The notes: generated from the sequence alone by a model not told the origin. Counted from the stretch's first letter, positions 25,901-38,051 are shown. The stretch: 64,000 nt of DNA from Sitta carolinensis (GCA_032173965.1 CM063283.1:88277243-88341242); one strand, 5' to 3'. Translations and numbers: made by a program.

Positions 25901-28900
25901 AAGCATGTGAGAGACTACTGCTTCCCCCATCCCCCTCTCTGAGAGATTTAATAATATCGTGACTTAAGTACTGTAATGCAGTTGTTAACAATGTTAAAAG
26001 ACTCCCCTGACATCATTCACTGTGGAAGGATGTTGGCTCATTGCTGCTGAAGAACACCTTGAGGACGCATTCTACGTCATCCCTTTGGCAAGATTCAGTT
26101 TCTTATAAATAGTGCTAAGTGGCAAGAATAGATACAATTGTCAAGAGAAAAACATAATTACTGAAGAAACAGTGTAAGACCATACTAAAACATTCTTGAC
26201 ATTTGTGAAAATAAATATTCTGATGTTTCCATGTTTTAATTTATACTTTTGTCCAATTTTGTAAACTGGGCTCACCGGAGGCTCAAAAGCTTGAAACAGA
26301 AGTGCCTCACTTGGCTCAGAACCATTTTTGTAACCTTTTCTATATGATTAGAATCATCATGGACCATGCTAGAAATTGCTTAGATTCAGGAATATATATC
26401 TCTGTAAAAATTCATACCCTCTATTTAACAGCCTATTTTCTTTCATACAGCTGTTTTAAGCACACTGGTATTTACTAGTGTGGTCATTTAATTAATTATT
26501 TTCTCTTCTTGAAATTAAGACACTTGTATTTTATGATGCCCATCACATACTCAATCTTTCTACTAATTCTACAGGAAATCATTTTATAGATTTTATAAGA
26601 ATCATGTAGAAGCTCAATATTCAGGTATACCCTTTCATACAGGTACACTAGTTGTGTCTGTCAGCTTCAGTTCCAATAGGATTATTTGCTGCATGAGTGA
26701 TTGAGAGACACATGACCTGAAGACCAACATGACTTTTCAGCTTCTGCCAAGCTGTATTATATTTTTTATGCTTTATTTTGCCCTTTATGTCCCTGACAAT
26801 ACGCATTTGCTGTTTCTGTGCTACCTCTGTATTTGGATTATGTTACATTTGCAATGCATAGACATTAATTCGACATGGTTACCAAAAGAGGAAGACTCTC
26901 CCTAATAAAATATTTTAACTATATCTATCAGAACAGTAGCTAGTTATGAAATGGGGTGGATATGACATCCAATAAACTCATCTTAATAACTTTAAAAAAA
27001 TACAAGGTAGTAACAGCCTACCAAAAAGCAGTGCTTTTTGGAAAAGAACAATATGAATAAAATTCCCAATAGAGAAGGCAAATCTGCATCTGTATACAGA
27101 GTATATTTATCTGTGCAGCTTTTGTTGTTAAAATTTTTCTTGTTTAATGGTTTATGTTTTCAAAGCTTTCTCTGGTTGAAGGATATTTTTTTGTCACTAA
27201 CGTTTAGATTTGGGATTGAAGATTGCAATTCTACTCTCATAGTGAAATTAATTCCATTTCTTCAAAGAAAGCTTTTGAAGTGTTTTTTATGTATTGTGGA
27301 AGTACAGATTGACAGCACAATGATCCTCTTCACTATTCTTACAATCAGCAGCTGTTAACCTATTTTTATCAACAACTTCATTGCTACAAGAAACACTTTT
27401 GCAAAATGTGATGCAGCTGGTGAGATTATTCCACATGAGCTGTCTTTTCCCTGTGAATTTTTACAAGTAGACTCAAAAAACCCCTCACTTCAAGAAGTAA
27501 CCAACTGCCAAGCACCCCTCTGACAACACACCAGGCCTCCTTTACTTTCCACTCATGTTTCAGGTATGCACAACCCACTCAAGGCATGAATGGGCATCTC
27601 CCAGACACCTTTAAGTCATCCCTCTGGGAGCTTCTGCACCCTTTCTAAGGCCTTTGGTGTGCTCCAAAGTATCCTAGGATTCCATACTGCATAAAGAACC
27701 CAAGAGAAATGCTTAAAACTGGTTTTCCCACATCAGATGCAATCTCAGGTGTCTTTGCTTTCAGATTCAGATACAAAGAAAAAAAACCAAACCATTTTAT
27801 GACTATAGCAAATACCTAGATCAATATCACAATGCCAGTGAGGAAAGGATGGAGCTTCCAAAGTGGAAGATGGTATTTGAAGCTCTACTGCCCTCTGAGT
27901 CTAGAAGCATAAGCAAGGATGAACCTGACTCAGTCTTGCCACTCTGACTGCTTGCACCCTACAGACCTGTCCAGAGTAAGGACCTGTTGTACATCAGATA
28001 AGTTGTTCTGCTGTATGAATTGTGGGCACAGTGTCAAATTATCCCCCCAGAAATACTAAGGAAAGACCAAAACCTACAGTGAAACATTATTGCTTCCAGT
28101 GAAGAGAAGTGCTCAGATTGAGCACTAGCAGCCCTTGGCCTATGCAGGGGATACAGCCCAGTCTGCCACTGATTTCATACTGTCTATATGATCTGCCATC
28201 TGCTTTCATTTGTTGTCTGCAGATTCTCTGCTCTATGATCCCAATGAGGAACTTCAGAACTGTGTAGGTCCTCAACAGAAAAATTAATATGGAATAATAC
28301 AATTTTTTCATAGATATATGCATTTTTTATAGATATGGTAGACATACTGTGGATGTGAAGGGTGAGAAAGCAGAATATCAAATTCGTTCAATTATTTTCT
28401 TGTTCTCATACTGTGTGTTTTTGCTAGTCATTGTTTCTGTACAGAGCACCAAGAACAAATAGTACACATGTAAGGACTTGATCCTCATACAATGTATACA
28501 TTTTAAATTTTTTTTTTTTTCAATATAACATGTCTACTGGGACCATCTTTGATACACCTACCAATAAACCCTGAAGAAGGAGGGTTGGGCTGTATCTTCT
28601 CTTTAGTGTTTTCCTGAATGATGTCCCAGAGCTGCCATATAAACTTTGGATGGAGGATGTAGAATGGCTGGGTTGGATTCTTCCTGCGATGCTGTACATA
28701 GGGAGTGAACAGATTGTAGTCTGGCTTCTTATACCACTGGGAAGAAAAAGTCAGATTTTTTTAATAATATTAAACATGTTTTGAACACTACATGTACAAT
28801 GGCATACATGGCTTCACTTGGGTTCTGCAGAACAGAAGCAAAGGTAGCAAAGCAACCTGCACTGGTGGATGCTTCTGCTAGAAAGGCATTTCTCACTCTG

Positions 28901-31900
28901 GGCTATTCTGCTTCCTTTCTTCATACACAGACTCCCAGTAAGTAATTGACTGCTGTGGGATGAGCCAAGACCATTTTTCCCTCACAGATCCACATTAAAG
29001 AAGAGGTTCAAAGAGCTTTGACATGATATCTGGGCCTGGGGGTGAATCTTCCTCTGAAAGCGTGCCTGTCCCTGACAGAGGCAGCAGCAGCGCATGACGC
29101 GGGCTGATGGCAGCCTGCGTGGGAAGCAGGCAGCCCCTGGCATCTGTTGCTAAGGGAGTTCAGCAGATGAAGGCTTACTTTCTACTTTGCAGCCTGCTCA
29201 GCTCCGAGCTCCCTGTGCCAAAAGCCATCAGATCAACTTGTCTTCTGGAGCTGCAGCAGCAGCCAAAGTAGAGACTCCCCCAGTAACAACCAGATGGACA
29301 TCTGCTGCCATGAGGGGGTGGACAGCAGGGCACAGATGGCTGTGGGACAGTGGACTTGAAGGGAAGAGGTGGGCAGGAGGTCTGAGGAATGGGGAAGGGA
29401 CCCAGAGAGATTTTCACTAGGACGTTGTATTTTGTTTGGGAAGGCAGAGGGGAAGGTGGGAAAAATGGATGCAGTTTTTCACCTTTCCTGATAAAACCTA
29501 CTTCTTACATCTAGCAATGTTCCCTCCTTGGCAAGCACACAGAAAACTCTCTGTTATGTGAAAATAGCAATGTTTTATCAAACAAATGCCACCATTCATC
29601 TATTCTAACATCTCAGAACAGTCCCTTCCAGTATAATTACTGGTCACTAAAAAGTTTTTGACAGTAAACCAATTTTGACCAATTCCTGTAGACATAGCAT
29701 TATCCACTCTGATAAAGACAGAACATGGGGTTCATGGTGAAAAGGGAGAACCAGGAGACTAAAGTAGTAAATTAATTTTCTCCAGTACTTTCAAATAATT
29801 GGGAAGAAAGGTCTAAGTGGATATCTTACCACATTCAGATTTGCAGAGTAGGGAGCAGGATCCCAGGCTACTAAGATAACATCTTTATACAAGGAGCTGT
29901 CGACAAAGTGGTGGTTTGGATTGGTGAGAATCTGCAAACACAGATGCAAAGAATTCCACAGCATTAAAAGCAAGTGGGATCCAGAAAAATGGCAAAATCC
30001 TTCTCTCAAGTGAGCAGTCCTACCCACACTGCTGTTTGTTACACTTCAGTTCTGTTTGATTTTAAGCATCTTGTTTTGTTAAAAAAAATATACAAAAAAA
30101 AAAGCTTGGCCATAAACAGCACTCATTACAGTTTGAAGTAGCAGTATGCTGAATTACTCTCCATCTGTGAGGGATGTGATGGGACCACTTGAGATGCTGT
30201 GTTATTGTGTATCAACATTACCGTGTATTCCGGAACTTGAAAGCTACAGTATTTCAGATCACCTGCAGGATCCTCTTTGGACACAGAACAGATTTCTTTG
30301 AAGGGCTTCAGCCCCCAAGGATAATGTCTTTCTCTGCCACCCATCCCCAACCATCTTTTTTCATGGCTTTCTCATTTTAACAGCAAGTCAGTGTCATTTC
30401 AATTAAAAAAAAAAATAAAAAAAAAAATAGACCATGTCTGCAGAAATTGGAATACCTAGAAAAACAATTCCAACAACAGGCATGTTACAGGGCTATTTTT
30501 GGAGGAACTGACATTTTGCTCTAATCTACTGCTCTCATGTAACTCCTTCCTGCATCTCTCAGTACTTTGCCTGATCATCCCACCACACTGGAAGTCTACT
30601 CATTACTCCTGCTGGCTCACCCCTTCCAGAACCCTCCTTGTCTAACTAGATCTTTTTGATCCCTGGTGCATTTTGATCCTGGTGCAATGCCAGGCAGCTC
30701 AGCATTGGTCAAAACAGCATGAATTTTGTTCCAGATGTTAAAATAATCAACATTTCAGACAAATAAATTCATAATTACTTTCATTTCCCTTTAGGATCCA
30801 ATGAGCCATATTTAATTATGCATATTTTTCTTCAGAAAAATAATATTGTTGCCATAGCAATATTCTTCCTACTATAAACTTTGAATTTAATGATTTCCAT
30901 CAGCCTTCTACAGTAGGAACAGAATTAGTCATGCTGCTATCAGCATCCCCAACTTAATTTCTCAGAACAATTTTCACTTCAGAATGTAAACTCCTTTATT
31001 GAGTATACAGAGCAAATTGACCAAAAGGCCAAGATTTTAAAAGCTTTGTTCCACACTTACCACACAAAAGAGCTCTTACTTGCCTTTCAATAAGCAAGAG
31101 TCCTCTGGAGCTATCATCCACACAAATTTTGCTTTCTGTGAGTCTGCATTCATATGTATGAGTTTTATTCTGCAATAACAGTATCTGTTGTCACTGCACA
31201 GGCTTCCTTCATGTCCTTTGAGCTTTCACAGCAGAGAATATGAAGAAAGAAGGGGCCACAGCAGCCTTTTAATTAAGTGGCTGCAGGAGTTTCCAACAGT
31301 GAGGAGGGGAGGAGGGTCAGTAAACCCAGCTCCAGTACCGGTAGGGAAAGCAACTTCTACCAAATGGCCTGTGCAGATTTCACTCTCAGAGAGGGCAGGG
31401 CTAATTTCTCACCAGGTGGACAGATTATCGTGGATGGCTTCTGACCTCTCTGAAGGAGCACAAAGCTGGTGGGAATACAAACACTTGTGAGGAAGCTATG
31501 TGAGCTCACCTGGCCAGAACTTTGCCATGCCCTCTGTTTTCTTGAGAGGTCTTGTGGGAAGCAAGCTTTACACAGCCCAGAAGCAAAGACCTCCATCACT
31601 ATCCCAGGGGAATGTATTGCAGCAGCTCTGGGAGCCAGAAGACCCCTAGTCTGCCCTGTTTGGAGAGCAGCTAATTTAGCCATTTATTCTCTCTGAAATT
31701 CCTGGAGAGCTAAAAAAGCTCAGATCACTCCCTGAGAACATTTCTCTCTTCTACTACCAAGTCTAGTAAACTATAAAGTTTCTAAATCTTTCTCCTTGCC
31801 CAGTTCAGGCATGGTCAATGTCAGGACATTTTGACTAACAGTAAAATGGAGAATCATCAGGGAAAAGGAAAAAACCCAACAAAACAAAATAAAAAAAGTA

Positions 31901-34900
31901 AAATAAAATGTGTGAGAATCCATGTTCACTGATACACTGATTACAGCACTTAAGGCAGGATAAAATATTTCTGCTTTCTTCTTGTGAACAAAAGAAAGGG
32001 GGCATATTTAATCCAAATGACTTCAAAGATCTAGTCTGTTCTCCAGCCTTGCAAAGACCTACAAAATGAGTGTGAAGGGAATGGTAGCAGTCTTTTTGAT
32101 AGCAAAGAACATGAGCTTATATACATAAAAACCACAACCATAGGCAGTCACTCAAAGCAGAAGAAAAAATGAACTCATAAAAATTACAGTAACTGAAAAT
32201 TTTGTTTTCCTTCAACAAGAATTTATATGTGCAGAGCATGCTACATGGCCAACCATACTTCTGGTGTTGACTAAGTAAATTCATTTCAGTATGTCATAAA
32301 ATTTCACAGAATTTCTGTTGCTGATTTTTTGTCTGCCCTTCATAAAGAGGAGAGAGGTTTGGTTTACCCAAGACATGAATTCAGTCAATAGCATTTTTGA
32401 AATTGAAAAACTAATCTCAACCATAAGGTGTCACTGTAGCTCAAGTCACAATTATTTATTTACACCCATACACAGAAAATCCCATTTTCTCTTGTTTCCA
32501 TTCAGGTGAACATACTCACCTGATGTGCAATACCCAATACACACTAAAGTATTTTACTAGTTCTTTCCAAATTTTTAAACAATGACAACTTGCCTAGCGT
32601 TACACAACTCAGTTCTGTTTTCTTTTGCCTTCCAGCAAGGAAATTGGGGAACTGGAAAATACAAAATCCAAACCAGCTTTGGAATCACCACAGCCTGAAC
32701 TTTGTGATAATCCTGGAGGCAATAGCTTCTCCAGGAGCCCAAGGTCTTCTGCACTGACAGCTCTCTGGCATCCTGCAGAGCCCTTACAGATTAGTTCACA
32801 TGAGAAACTTTACAAACCAGTTCTCTGAAACAAGGCTATTGAGTCACTCTGCACTGACAGCACTGCAAACATCCCTTTAAGGGAAAACTTTCAGCTTCTC
32901 GCATCAAAACTGTTGAATCACTACCTGCTTCCCTACCATCCAACATTTTTTCAGAGGTTGTTAACTTGCTGTCATATTGTAAAGAAGAGACATCGACTTG
33001 AACTCTGAAAAAGAGGATCTTACCTGGGAATTAATGATCCGCATGGTTGTTTTATTTCCAACATCCTTTTCATAGCCACGTGTTGGAGCAGAATTAAATC
33101 TTAGAACGGCATCATGAGAATCTAGGAGCATAAATGAGAGGGTAACTCTTTTTTCTTAATAAGCAGAACAGTAAGATAAAACTAGTTATCTAAACTAATA
33201 CAAAACATACGCATTTGTCCTAATCTGGATATTCTAAGGACAATGAGTGTTTTGCTACGCACAAACAAAAATCCTCTTGCATCTGCCACATGTTATTAAC
33301 ATAAAAGCCCATTGGGGAAAAAAGTTCAGAATCATCTATTAATTTAGCATGCAATAATTAAATACTTCTCTTAATTGGATAGATTTACTGTGGGAAGACT
33401 ATTAGTACACCCAGTACACACAATTGCTCACTATTTCTATCACAAAATTTACAGAGAATTACTCCATGCAAAAGCATGTAAACTGTGGGGATATCTAATT
33501 GCATATTTGAATGAACAACAATGCTTAACTATAAGCTTGTGTTTCACAGTATTTTGTAATGCCTGAAAATCTCAGACTACCCCAAATCTATTAATCATAC
33601 CATGTACTTATTCTCAAGCTTAGTACAAATCTTAAAGAGCTTCTGTATGGAAGCCAGCCCACACATCTGCTCACACAAAGAAACCTCAGGATTCCTTGGC
33701 AGCAAAGTTTAAGAGAGTTGAACTGTCAAAGTTACTCCACAAGCAGTTGACCTTGGAGACATGGAGAAGAGAAAGCAGCTCTAGGTCAAGTAAGGGTCAA
33801 GGGTAGACACTATGTGCAAGCCTCCATGGGATGAGAGATAATCACTCTCCTAGTGCTTCTTTTAAGGGATCTCAAAGCCCAAAAGGTGTGAAGGGAGCAA
33901 GACATTTTATCCACCTTCCAGAAACACAGTGCCTGTTGGCAGCCTTGTGTTTGGTCTGGTTTTATCCCTTCTATCAATGGAAGCTGATAATATGAAATGC
34001 CTTAACCCACAGGTAGTTAGCCCAGCTGTTCATCTCTAGTCACTTAAAATCTGTTGTCTGTAGCTCAAAAACTGGAGGAGGCAAAAGTCTCCAAAGATAA
34101 CCAATATGCCTCAATGGAGTCTTGGCTTGATCCTATGAAACTGGGATCTTTCATCTTCCCCTCCTTTGCTCTGCACTTCTTGTACTCCATACAGGGAAGC
34201 AATGTGTGCCATGCAGCTAGCAGTCTGATCACAGACATACATGTTAGCATTAATATGCCATGTCTGAATAAAAGGATTTTGCCAGATGCTCACCAAACCC
34301 AACTCCTCAGAACCTAAGGAGTAGGAGTTTTTGCTGTGTCCCCATGCAGGGACAGCCCTAGCCTCAATACCTAGACTTCATTTACCAAGCATCTTGATTG
34401 TGTAGGAACTAGAGGAAAGAATAGAAGCTGCAGGTACTTCATATATTTGGAGAAGGAAAAGAAAAACACAAGTTTGTTGTAATGAATCTAAGAACACAAT
34501 TTGGACCTGTGATTGACAACTTTCAGGCAACCTGTTGACTGAGAACTGGATTACGAAATGGGAATTGTAAGGTTTGCAGTTTAATTGAGAGATAGTGTGA
34601 TGTATTTCCAACATCACTCATGCTGGTTCTTTGTATACAGATCAAAAACATCTCCTTTGCCAAAAATTTATGTCCAGGATACAGCTTAAAACTGATAATA
34701 GCTGGTTGAAATAAACTGATTTTAATCTTATTACGTGTTTGTAGATAAGAATTTTAAAGATCAAAAAAAGTTTGGGGTTTGATCACAGATCCCTGTTACT
34801 TCCTGTGATGCCAAAATAATTGGTTCTCTCAATTGATCACGATGGGAGTGTTTGCTGTACTTGCACAGCATTTCCATGACTACTTTAATTTGAAAACAGT

Positions 34901-37900
34901 CAGAGAGATGGGGGAGAGGAGGGCAAAAGGAAGAACACAAATTAACATTTTTGCTTGTGTTTCTAATAGGAACACAGAAGAGGGAGCTAAAGGCCTATGA
35001 AGGGAAATGTCCTTCGCTACTTCTTTCATAGTTTTTTTTTTTTTTTCTCTTGGGAGAATAAACCATAGAATCACAGAATGTCTTGGGTGGGGAGGGACCT
35101 TAAAGACCATCTACTTCCAACCACCCTGCCACAGGCAGGGACACTTCCACTAGACCAGGTTACTCACAGCTCCATCCAACCTGGCCTTGAACATTTCCAG
35201 GATTGGGCATCCACAATTTCTCTGGACGAGCTGTTCCAGTGCCTCACCATCCTCACTGTAAAGAATTTCTTCTTAACATCTAATCTAAGTCTCTTCTCTT
35301 TTAGCTTAAAATAGCTCTCCCAAGCCAACCAATGCTGTAAGCAGTCACTTGGCCCCCCACAGTCTGGTGTAAACCCTCTCCTCAGTCACAGGTATCTGCC
35401 CACAGCCTTAGAGACTCTTAGAAAAAACCTTCAGTGATTCCTGGTGCCCCAACACTTCCTTGCACAACATGTATGAGATCTGAAAATTCTGTGTAGGCTT
35501 TTTCAAACCAAATCTTCCTCCCTTTAGGTGGCATCAGATGACAATTTTCCATTTAAATCCAAAGCTCTTCCAGAGAAAACATCATAAACTTCTGTACCCA
35601 GAAGCTTCCTAAGAGAATGAGTACACAAAGGAGCAAGCAGGCCCCATGTCAAGCACCCAAGTCCATACCTGGGCTGCACCTGAGTGTGCAAATATGACTT
35701 GAAGCATGCTGCAATATGTAATTATGTAAATATGTCACAATGTACTACAGATTGTAGAGTACAGCACAGCGCTAATCCATACTGGTGTAAACTGGGTGTA
35801 CTGGGAAACAATGATAGAAGATTCTATTTCAGTCAAAGATAACATGCTGGAGAAGGAAGGAACCTTTTTCACCCCAAAGATTTCAGTGAGGCTCCCTGTG
35901 GAGTTGGGGATTACCCTGGTGTGATTTTAGCTGCAGGCTAGCTGGGCACCTCTGCTGTGCTGGAAGCCTATTGCAGTAGTTTGATAATCCTAGAAGCTCC
36001 AGCATATCCCAGAGATTTAAAGAAAACCTATCTGTGTCAAAGAGATGATACAGAGTGATGAAGCAAGTATTGGGATGTGAAGTCCTGGAAGAAGGGGAGG
36101 ATTAATGAGTGAACATCAAAAGGTTTTTTATAGAGACCTGAAGGAGATAACTCTTTTGTTTCAGAAACAAGTTTGAGACATATCTTTCATCCTTCTTTCA
36201 ACACTCTAAGCATGCTGCACAGGTACTACTAAAATGAAGAACTAGTGAGACATAAACACAAGTAGTAGCAATTTTTGAAAAGAAAAAATAAAAGTGACCT
36301 GCATTAGTTTTATGGTCCCACCATCCTTTTCTGAATAGCTACTACAAAACTCCCACCTTGAGGGATATTCTGAGTGACACTGACATCTAAGCACACCTGT
36401 AACCTCACTGACTCAGTGTAGCAGTGGGAAAACAATGGGTGAACATACTTGAACTCATTCAAATTCAGCCTCAGAAAAGAGGCCAGGGGAGTTGATCTCA
36501 GTGCATGAAGCTACTCAAGGGCCTGAATTCTTTATGTCTGTGAACTCTAAACTGGCAAGAGGTGAAGAGAACACTCTACTGCTTCTTGACATGGAGATAA
36601 AAGTCTGGGAAAGCCATACAACAGCAGTTTCTCAAGAGCTACCGCAAAATAAAGACCAGTATAATAACACAGCTTTGCAGAAGAAAACCTGATCATGGCT
36701 CTAATTTACTGAAGAAATAAACATATGTTGCACACAAATGTTGAATACGGCAGATCTGATGAAATCAGTGCCACCTCCCTACTACAAGCTGTAATATGAT
36801 AAGAAGGTGTCATTGTTTTCTATAAATTAGATTATGACTTCAGGCCTGATTTTCCTTTCAGTTATATTGTTCTGAAAGGGAACAGCCTCACTTAAATCCA
36901 TTAGTTTACATTCATGCAACTCTGTTCTCTAGAGGGAACAACCAGACTTTATAGATCTGTGCTTGAGAAGCATGAACCTTTTGAAATTTAAACATGAACA
37001 CACACATATACATATAAATACACACATGAATAGATGCATCTTACCCACCTATTTCATCCCCTAAAGAAGAGTTCAGTATTGCGCCAGCAGACATAACTAC
37101 TGCACAGCTCCCAAAGCCATGTGTATATAATTTGCCCAGTGGAATCTGGGGAACATGCTTTTCCCATCCAAGAGTGGAGAAGGGAGCCTCCTTGCCATCT
37201 ATTGTTTTCACATTCACTCTTTCTTTTAGCTCACAGAATAGCTGGTCTCCTGTCAATTTGGAGTTTCGTTTCCCCTTGAACCGCACCCCATGCTTATTGG
37301 TACTCAAATAATCTTTCATCGCCTTCTGCAGTCGAGGGTTTAGCATCTTGGAAGAGACATCCCCTTTCCAAAGCTTGTAAAGAAAGGATTTCGACATTGT
37401 GGAATACAGCCCATCCCAGTCATCAGATTCATCAAGCATCTGGCCTCTCTTATGCTTTGTGCTCCTTCTCCTCATTCTTCTCTGATGGCTCCAGTTGTTC
37501 CGTAAAATATTTCCTTTTGGATTTTTCACATCAACCGAAATGAATTTTTCTATCTCTTGAAGGTGGTTGTGTGACTGAGGCTGACCAGCAGCAAATAGAT
37601 AATCATCATTCACTTGGTAGAAAGCACTTTTTGATTTTCTTCCTAACTGGGGTGGAAAAAACTCATCTTCATTTCTAAAGGCGTCTTCCAATACAGTCCA
37701 TTTCTTAGAATTTCCAGTCCCTGATTTAAAAGTACCTAGGAGATCTTCATTAAGAAGTACCTCGTTCCCATCAACGGTTTCAGAGAATGATGGGTCATGA
37801 ATGGCTCCCATGATGACTCTCTGCTTGCCCTGAAGGGGCAGAAGTCTCTTAGTTTCAATGTAAGAAAAGGAACTTGGAACTGGTTCAGCAGTGTTGCTGT

Positions 37901-37994
37901 CTGTAAAATAGATGAATATCACCAAGAAAAGCAGGCCCCATGCAAAGATACCAAAGAGCATGAGTTGTTTCCATTGTTTCAAGTTAGGTTTCAT
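16726..37994 (-). CDS. ST6GAL2: beta-galactoside alpha-2,6-sialyltransferase 2 (five coding exons joined)
   Basis: Joining 37994-37049, 33121-33024, 29931-29830, 28736-28562 and 16994-16726 gives 1590 bases: 529 codons and a TAG stop. From memory this equals the length of human ST6GAL2. The enzyme transfers sialic acid from CMP-Neu5Ac in alpha-2,6 linkage to terminal galactose (or GalNAc) of LacNAc/LacdiNAc glycans in the Golgi lumen; the family is GT29. The protein is type II: a basic tail, a membrane anchor at about residues 11-30, a variable stem to about 240, then the catalytic domain. Sialylmotif L starts near C297 and runs to about Q348. Motif S includes PSSGFIGILIMMS at 435-447, and C449 is the expected disulfide partner of C297. 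Motif III is HYHE at 468-471. Motif VS is HPLLYE at 484-489, with H484 the expected catalytic base. All exon phases match and no frameshift is seen. ST6GAL1 is the closest alternative, but the N-terminus and length fit ST6GAL2. Confidence 0.97.
17135..17519 (-). mobile_element. probable solo LTR of an endogenous retrovirus (tentative)
   Basis: Read on the minus strand, the block has a TTAAAAGCC TATA-like box near 17369-17361. About 50 bases later comes AATAAA at 17316-17311, followed by a GC-richer tail. That is the U3-R order of an LTR. Composition differs sharply from the AT-rich intron around it. The ends, target duplication and family cannot be set by eye, and no internal retroviral genes are present. 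An unrelated CNE or other repeat is possible. Confidence 0.4.
19401..19448. repeat. direct repeat of AAATTAATAACAATTAA
   Basis: Two exact 17-base copies lie at 19401-19417 and 19424-19440, followed by a partial third. It is a small local duplication in the intron before the last coding exon. Confidence 0.85.
22608..22643 (+). pseudogene. U2 snRNA pseudogene, 5' end only
   Basis: Thirty-three of 36 bases match the first 36 nucleotides of vertebrate U2 snRNA, including GGCCTTTTGG and TAAGATCAAGTGTAG. The three differences (positions 4, 10 and 21) are all to T, and two destroy CpG. After GTAG the branch-site-recognition loop is replaced by unrelated sequence. Only scattered similarity (ATCTGGCAGATATC) continues to about 22690. 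It lies antisense in the ST6GAL2 intron between coding exons 4 and 5. A truncated retroposed copy is most likely; it is not functional as U2. Confidence 0.75.
24647..24739. repeat. AT-rich palindrome with 12-base perfect terminal arms
   Basis: GAGATTATATAA at 24647-24658 and its exact reverse complement TTATATAATCTC at 24728-24739 enclose about 69 bases of TATA/ATTATA repeats. The interior is itself partly self-complementary, so the whole block could extrude as a hairpin or cruciform. It might be an AT-microsatellite or a small inverted-repeat element. Confidence 0.7.
28562..28736 (-). CDS. ST6GAL2: ST6GAL2 coding exon 4 (residues 383-440, start of sialylmotif S)
   Basis: This is a 175-base exon that enters in phase 0 after TTCCCAG and leaves in phase 1 at ATTG|GTAGGT. 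It begins [15 protein letters not shown] and contains [17 protein letters not shown] and the first half of sialylmotif S, NPPSSGFI. The split Gly441 codon is completed by the last exon. Sialylmotif S contributes to both donor and acceptor binding in GT29 enzymes. Confidence 0.96.
28737..29829 (-). other. ST6GAL2 intron between coding exons 3 and 4
   Basis: A 1,093-base intron with GTAAG donor and TTCCCAG acceptor. Its middle (about 29020-29420) is notably GC-rich compared with the flanks but shows no splice-bounded exon. Confidence 0.9.
29830..29931 (-). CDS. ST6GAL2: ST6GAL2 coding exon 3 (residues 349-382)
   Basis: This is a 102-base exon, phase 0 at both ends, bounded by TTTGCAG at the acceptor and GTG|GTAAG at the donor. 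It encodes [16 protein letters not shown] followed by [18 protein letters not shown], a block strongly conserved in ST6GAL enzymes between sialylmotifs L and S. Reading past the donor adds a few residues and reaches a stop, so retention of the following intron would yield a truncated enzyme. Confidence 0.96.
29932..33023 (-). other. ST6GAL2 intron between coding exons 2 and 3
   Basis: A 3,092-base intron with GTAAG donor and TTTGCAG acceptor. It includes an A-rich tract near 30400-30428. Otherwise no recognisable feature. Confidence 0.9.
33024..33121 (-). CDS. ST6GAL2: ST6GAL2 coding exon 2 (residues 316-348, sialylmotif L)
   Basis: This is a 98-base exon between an AG acceptor at 33123-33122 and a CAG|GTAAG donor at 33024/33023. 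It enters in phase 1 and leaves in phase 0. It encodes [12 protein letters not shown], then [13 protein letters not shown], then MRIINSQ. This is the second half of sialylmotif L, the CMP-sialic acid binding region shared by GT29 enzymes. N338-K-T is a sequon. Residue 342 is Met where I recall Ile in mammalian ST6GAL2, a conservative change. Confidence 0.96.
33122..37048 (-). other. ST6GAL2 intron between coding exons 1 and 2
   Basis: A 3,927-base intron with GTGGGT donor and TCCTAG acceptor. Apart from a CR1 fragment at 35062-35320 and a T-run near 35032-35046, I recognise nothing in it. Confidence 0.9.
35062..35320 (-). mobile_element. short CR1 LINE fragment in ST6GAL2 intron
   Basis: It starts ACCATAGAATCACAGAATG (terminal repeats in complement). 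It continues with GGGACCTTAAAGACCATCT, the ACTAGACCAGGTTACTCACA block and AAAGAATTTCTTCTTAACAT, and fades near 35320. It is a 5'-truncated CR1 tail in the intron between coding exons 1 and 2, in the same orientation as the gene. Confidence 0.9.
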
Positions 37995-38051
37995 GGCAAT
38001 GCCTTTACCAGCTCCTCTGTGCCTTGAAGTATTGGTGAAGGAAAATGAAAC
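37049..38051 (-). CDS. ST6GAL2: ST6GAL2 first coding exon (5' UTR tail plus residues 1-315)
   Basis: A TTCTTTACAG acceptor ends at 38052, giving 57 bases of leader and then ATG at 37994-37992 with G at -3. The leader has no ATG. Coding sequence runs to 37049 and ends after the first base of codon 316 (phase 1). The donor is GTGGGT at 37048-37043. A second possible donor 6 bases further in (G|GTAAG) would change the junction and is not needed: with the first one, codon 316 becomes Asp and reads into the conserved EIDSHDAV motif. The exon encodes the cytosolic tail, the membrane anchor, the whole stem and the first part of sialylmotif L. Sequons are visible at NWS in the stem and at N308-S-S. 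The stem is rich in Lys/Arg near residues 170-190 ([11 protein letters not shown]), a candidate processing region by inference. Confidence 0.95.

Larger units (their letters stand above)
16995..28561 (-). other. ST6GAL2 intron between coding exons 4 and 5
   Basis: An 11,567-base intron with GTAGGT donor and GCAG acceptor. It contains the probable LTR at 17.1-17.5 kb, the direct repeat at 19.4 kb, the U2-derived fragment at 22.6 kb and the AT palindrome at 24.65 kb. The remainder is unremarkable AT-rich sequence. Confidence 0.9.

Noticed and set aside
37041..37048. Alternative donor G|GTAAG six bases past the chosen exon end
   Set aside because: Using it inserts two Gly codons and breaks the conserved EIDSHDAV reading; the GTGGGT donor gives exact continuity.
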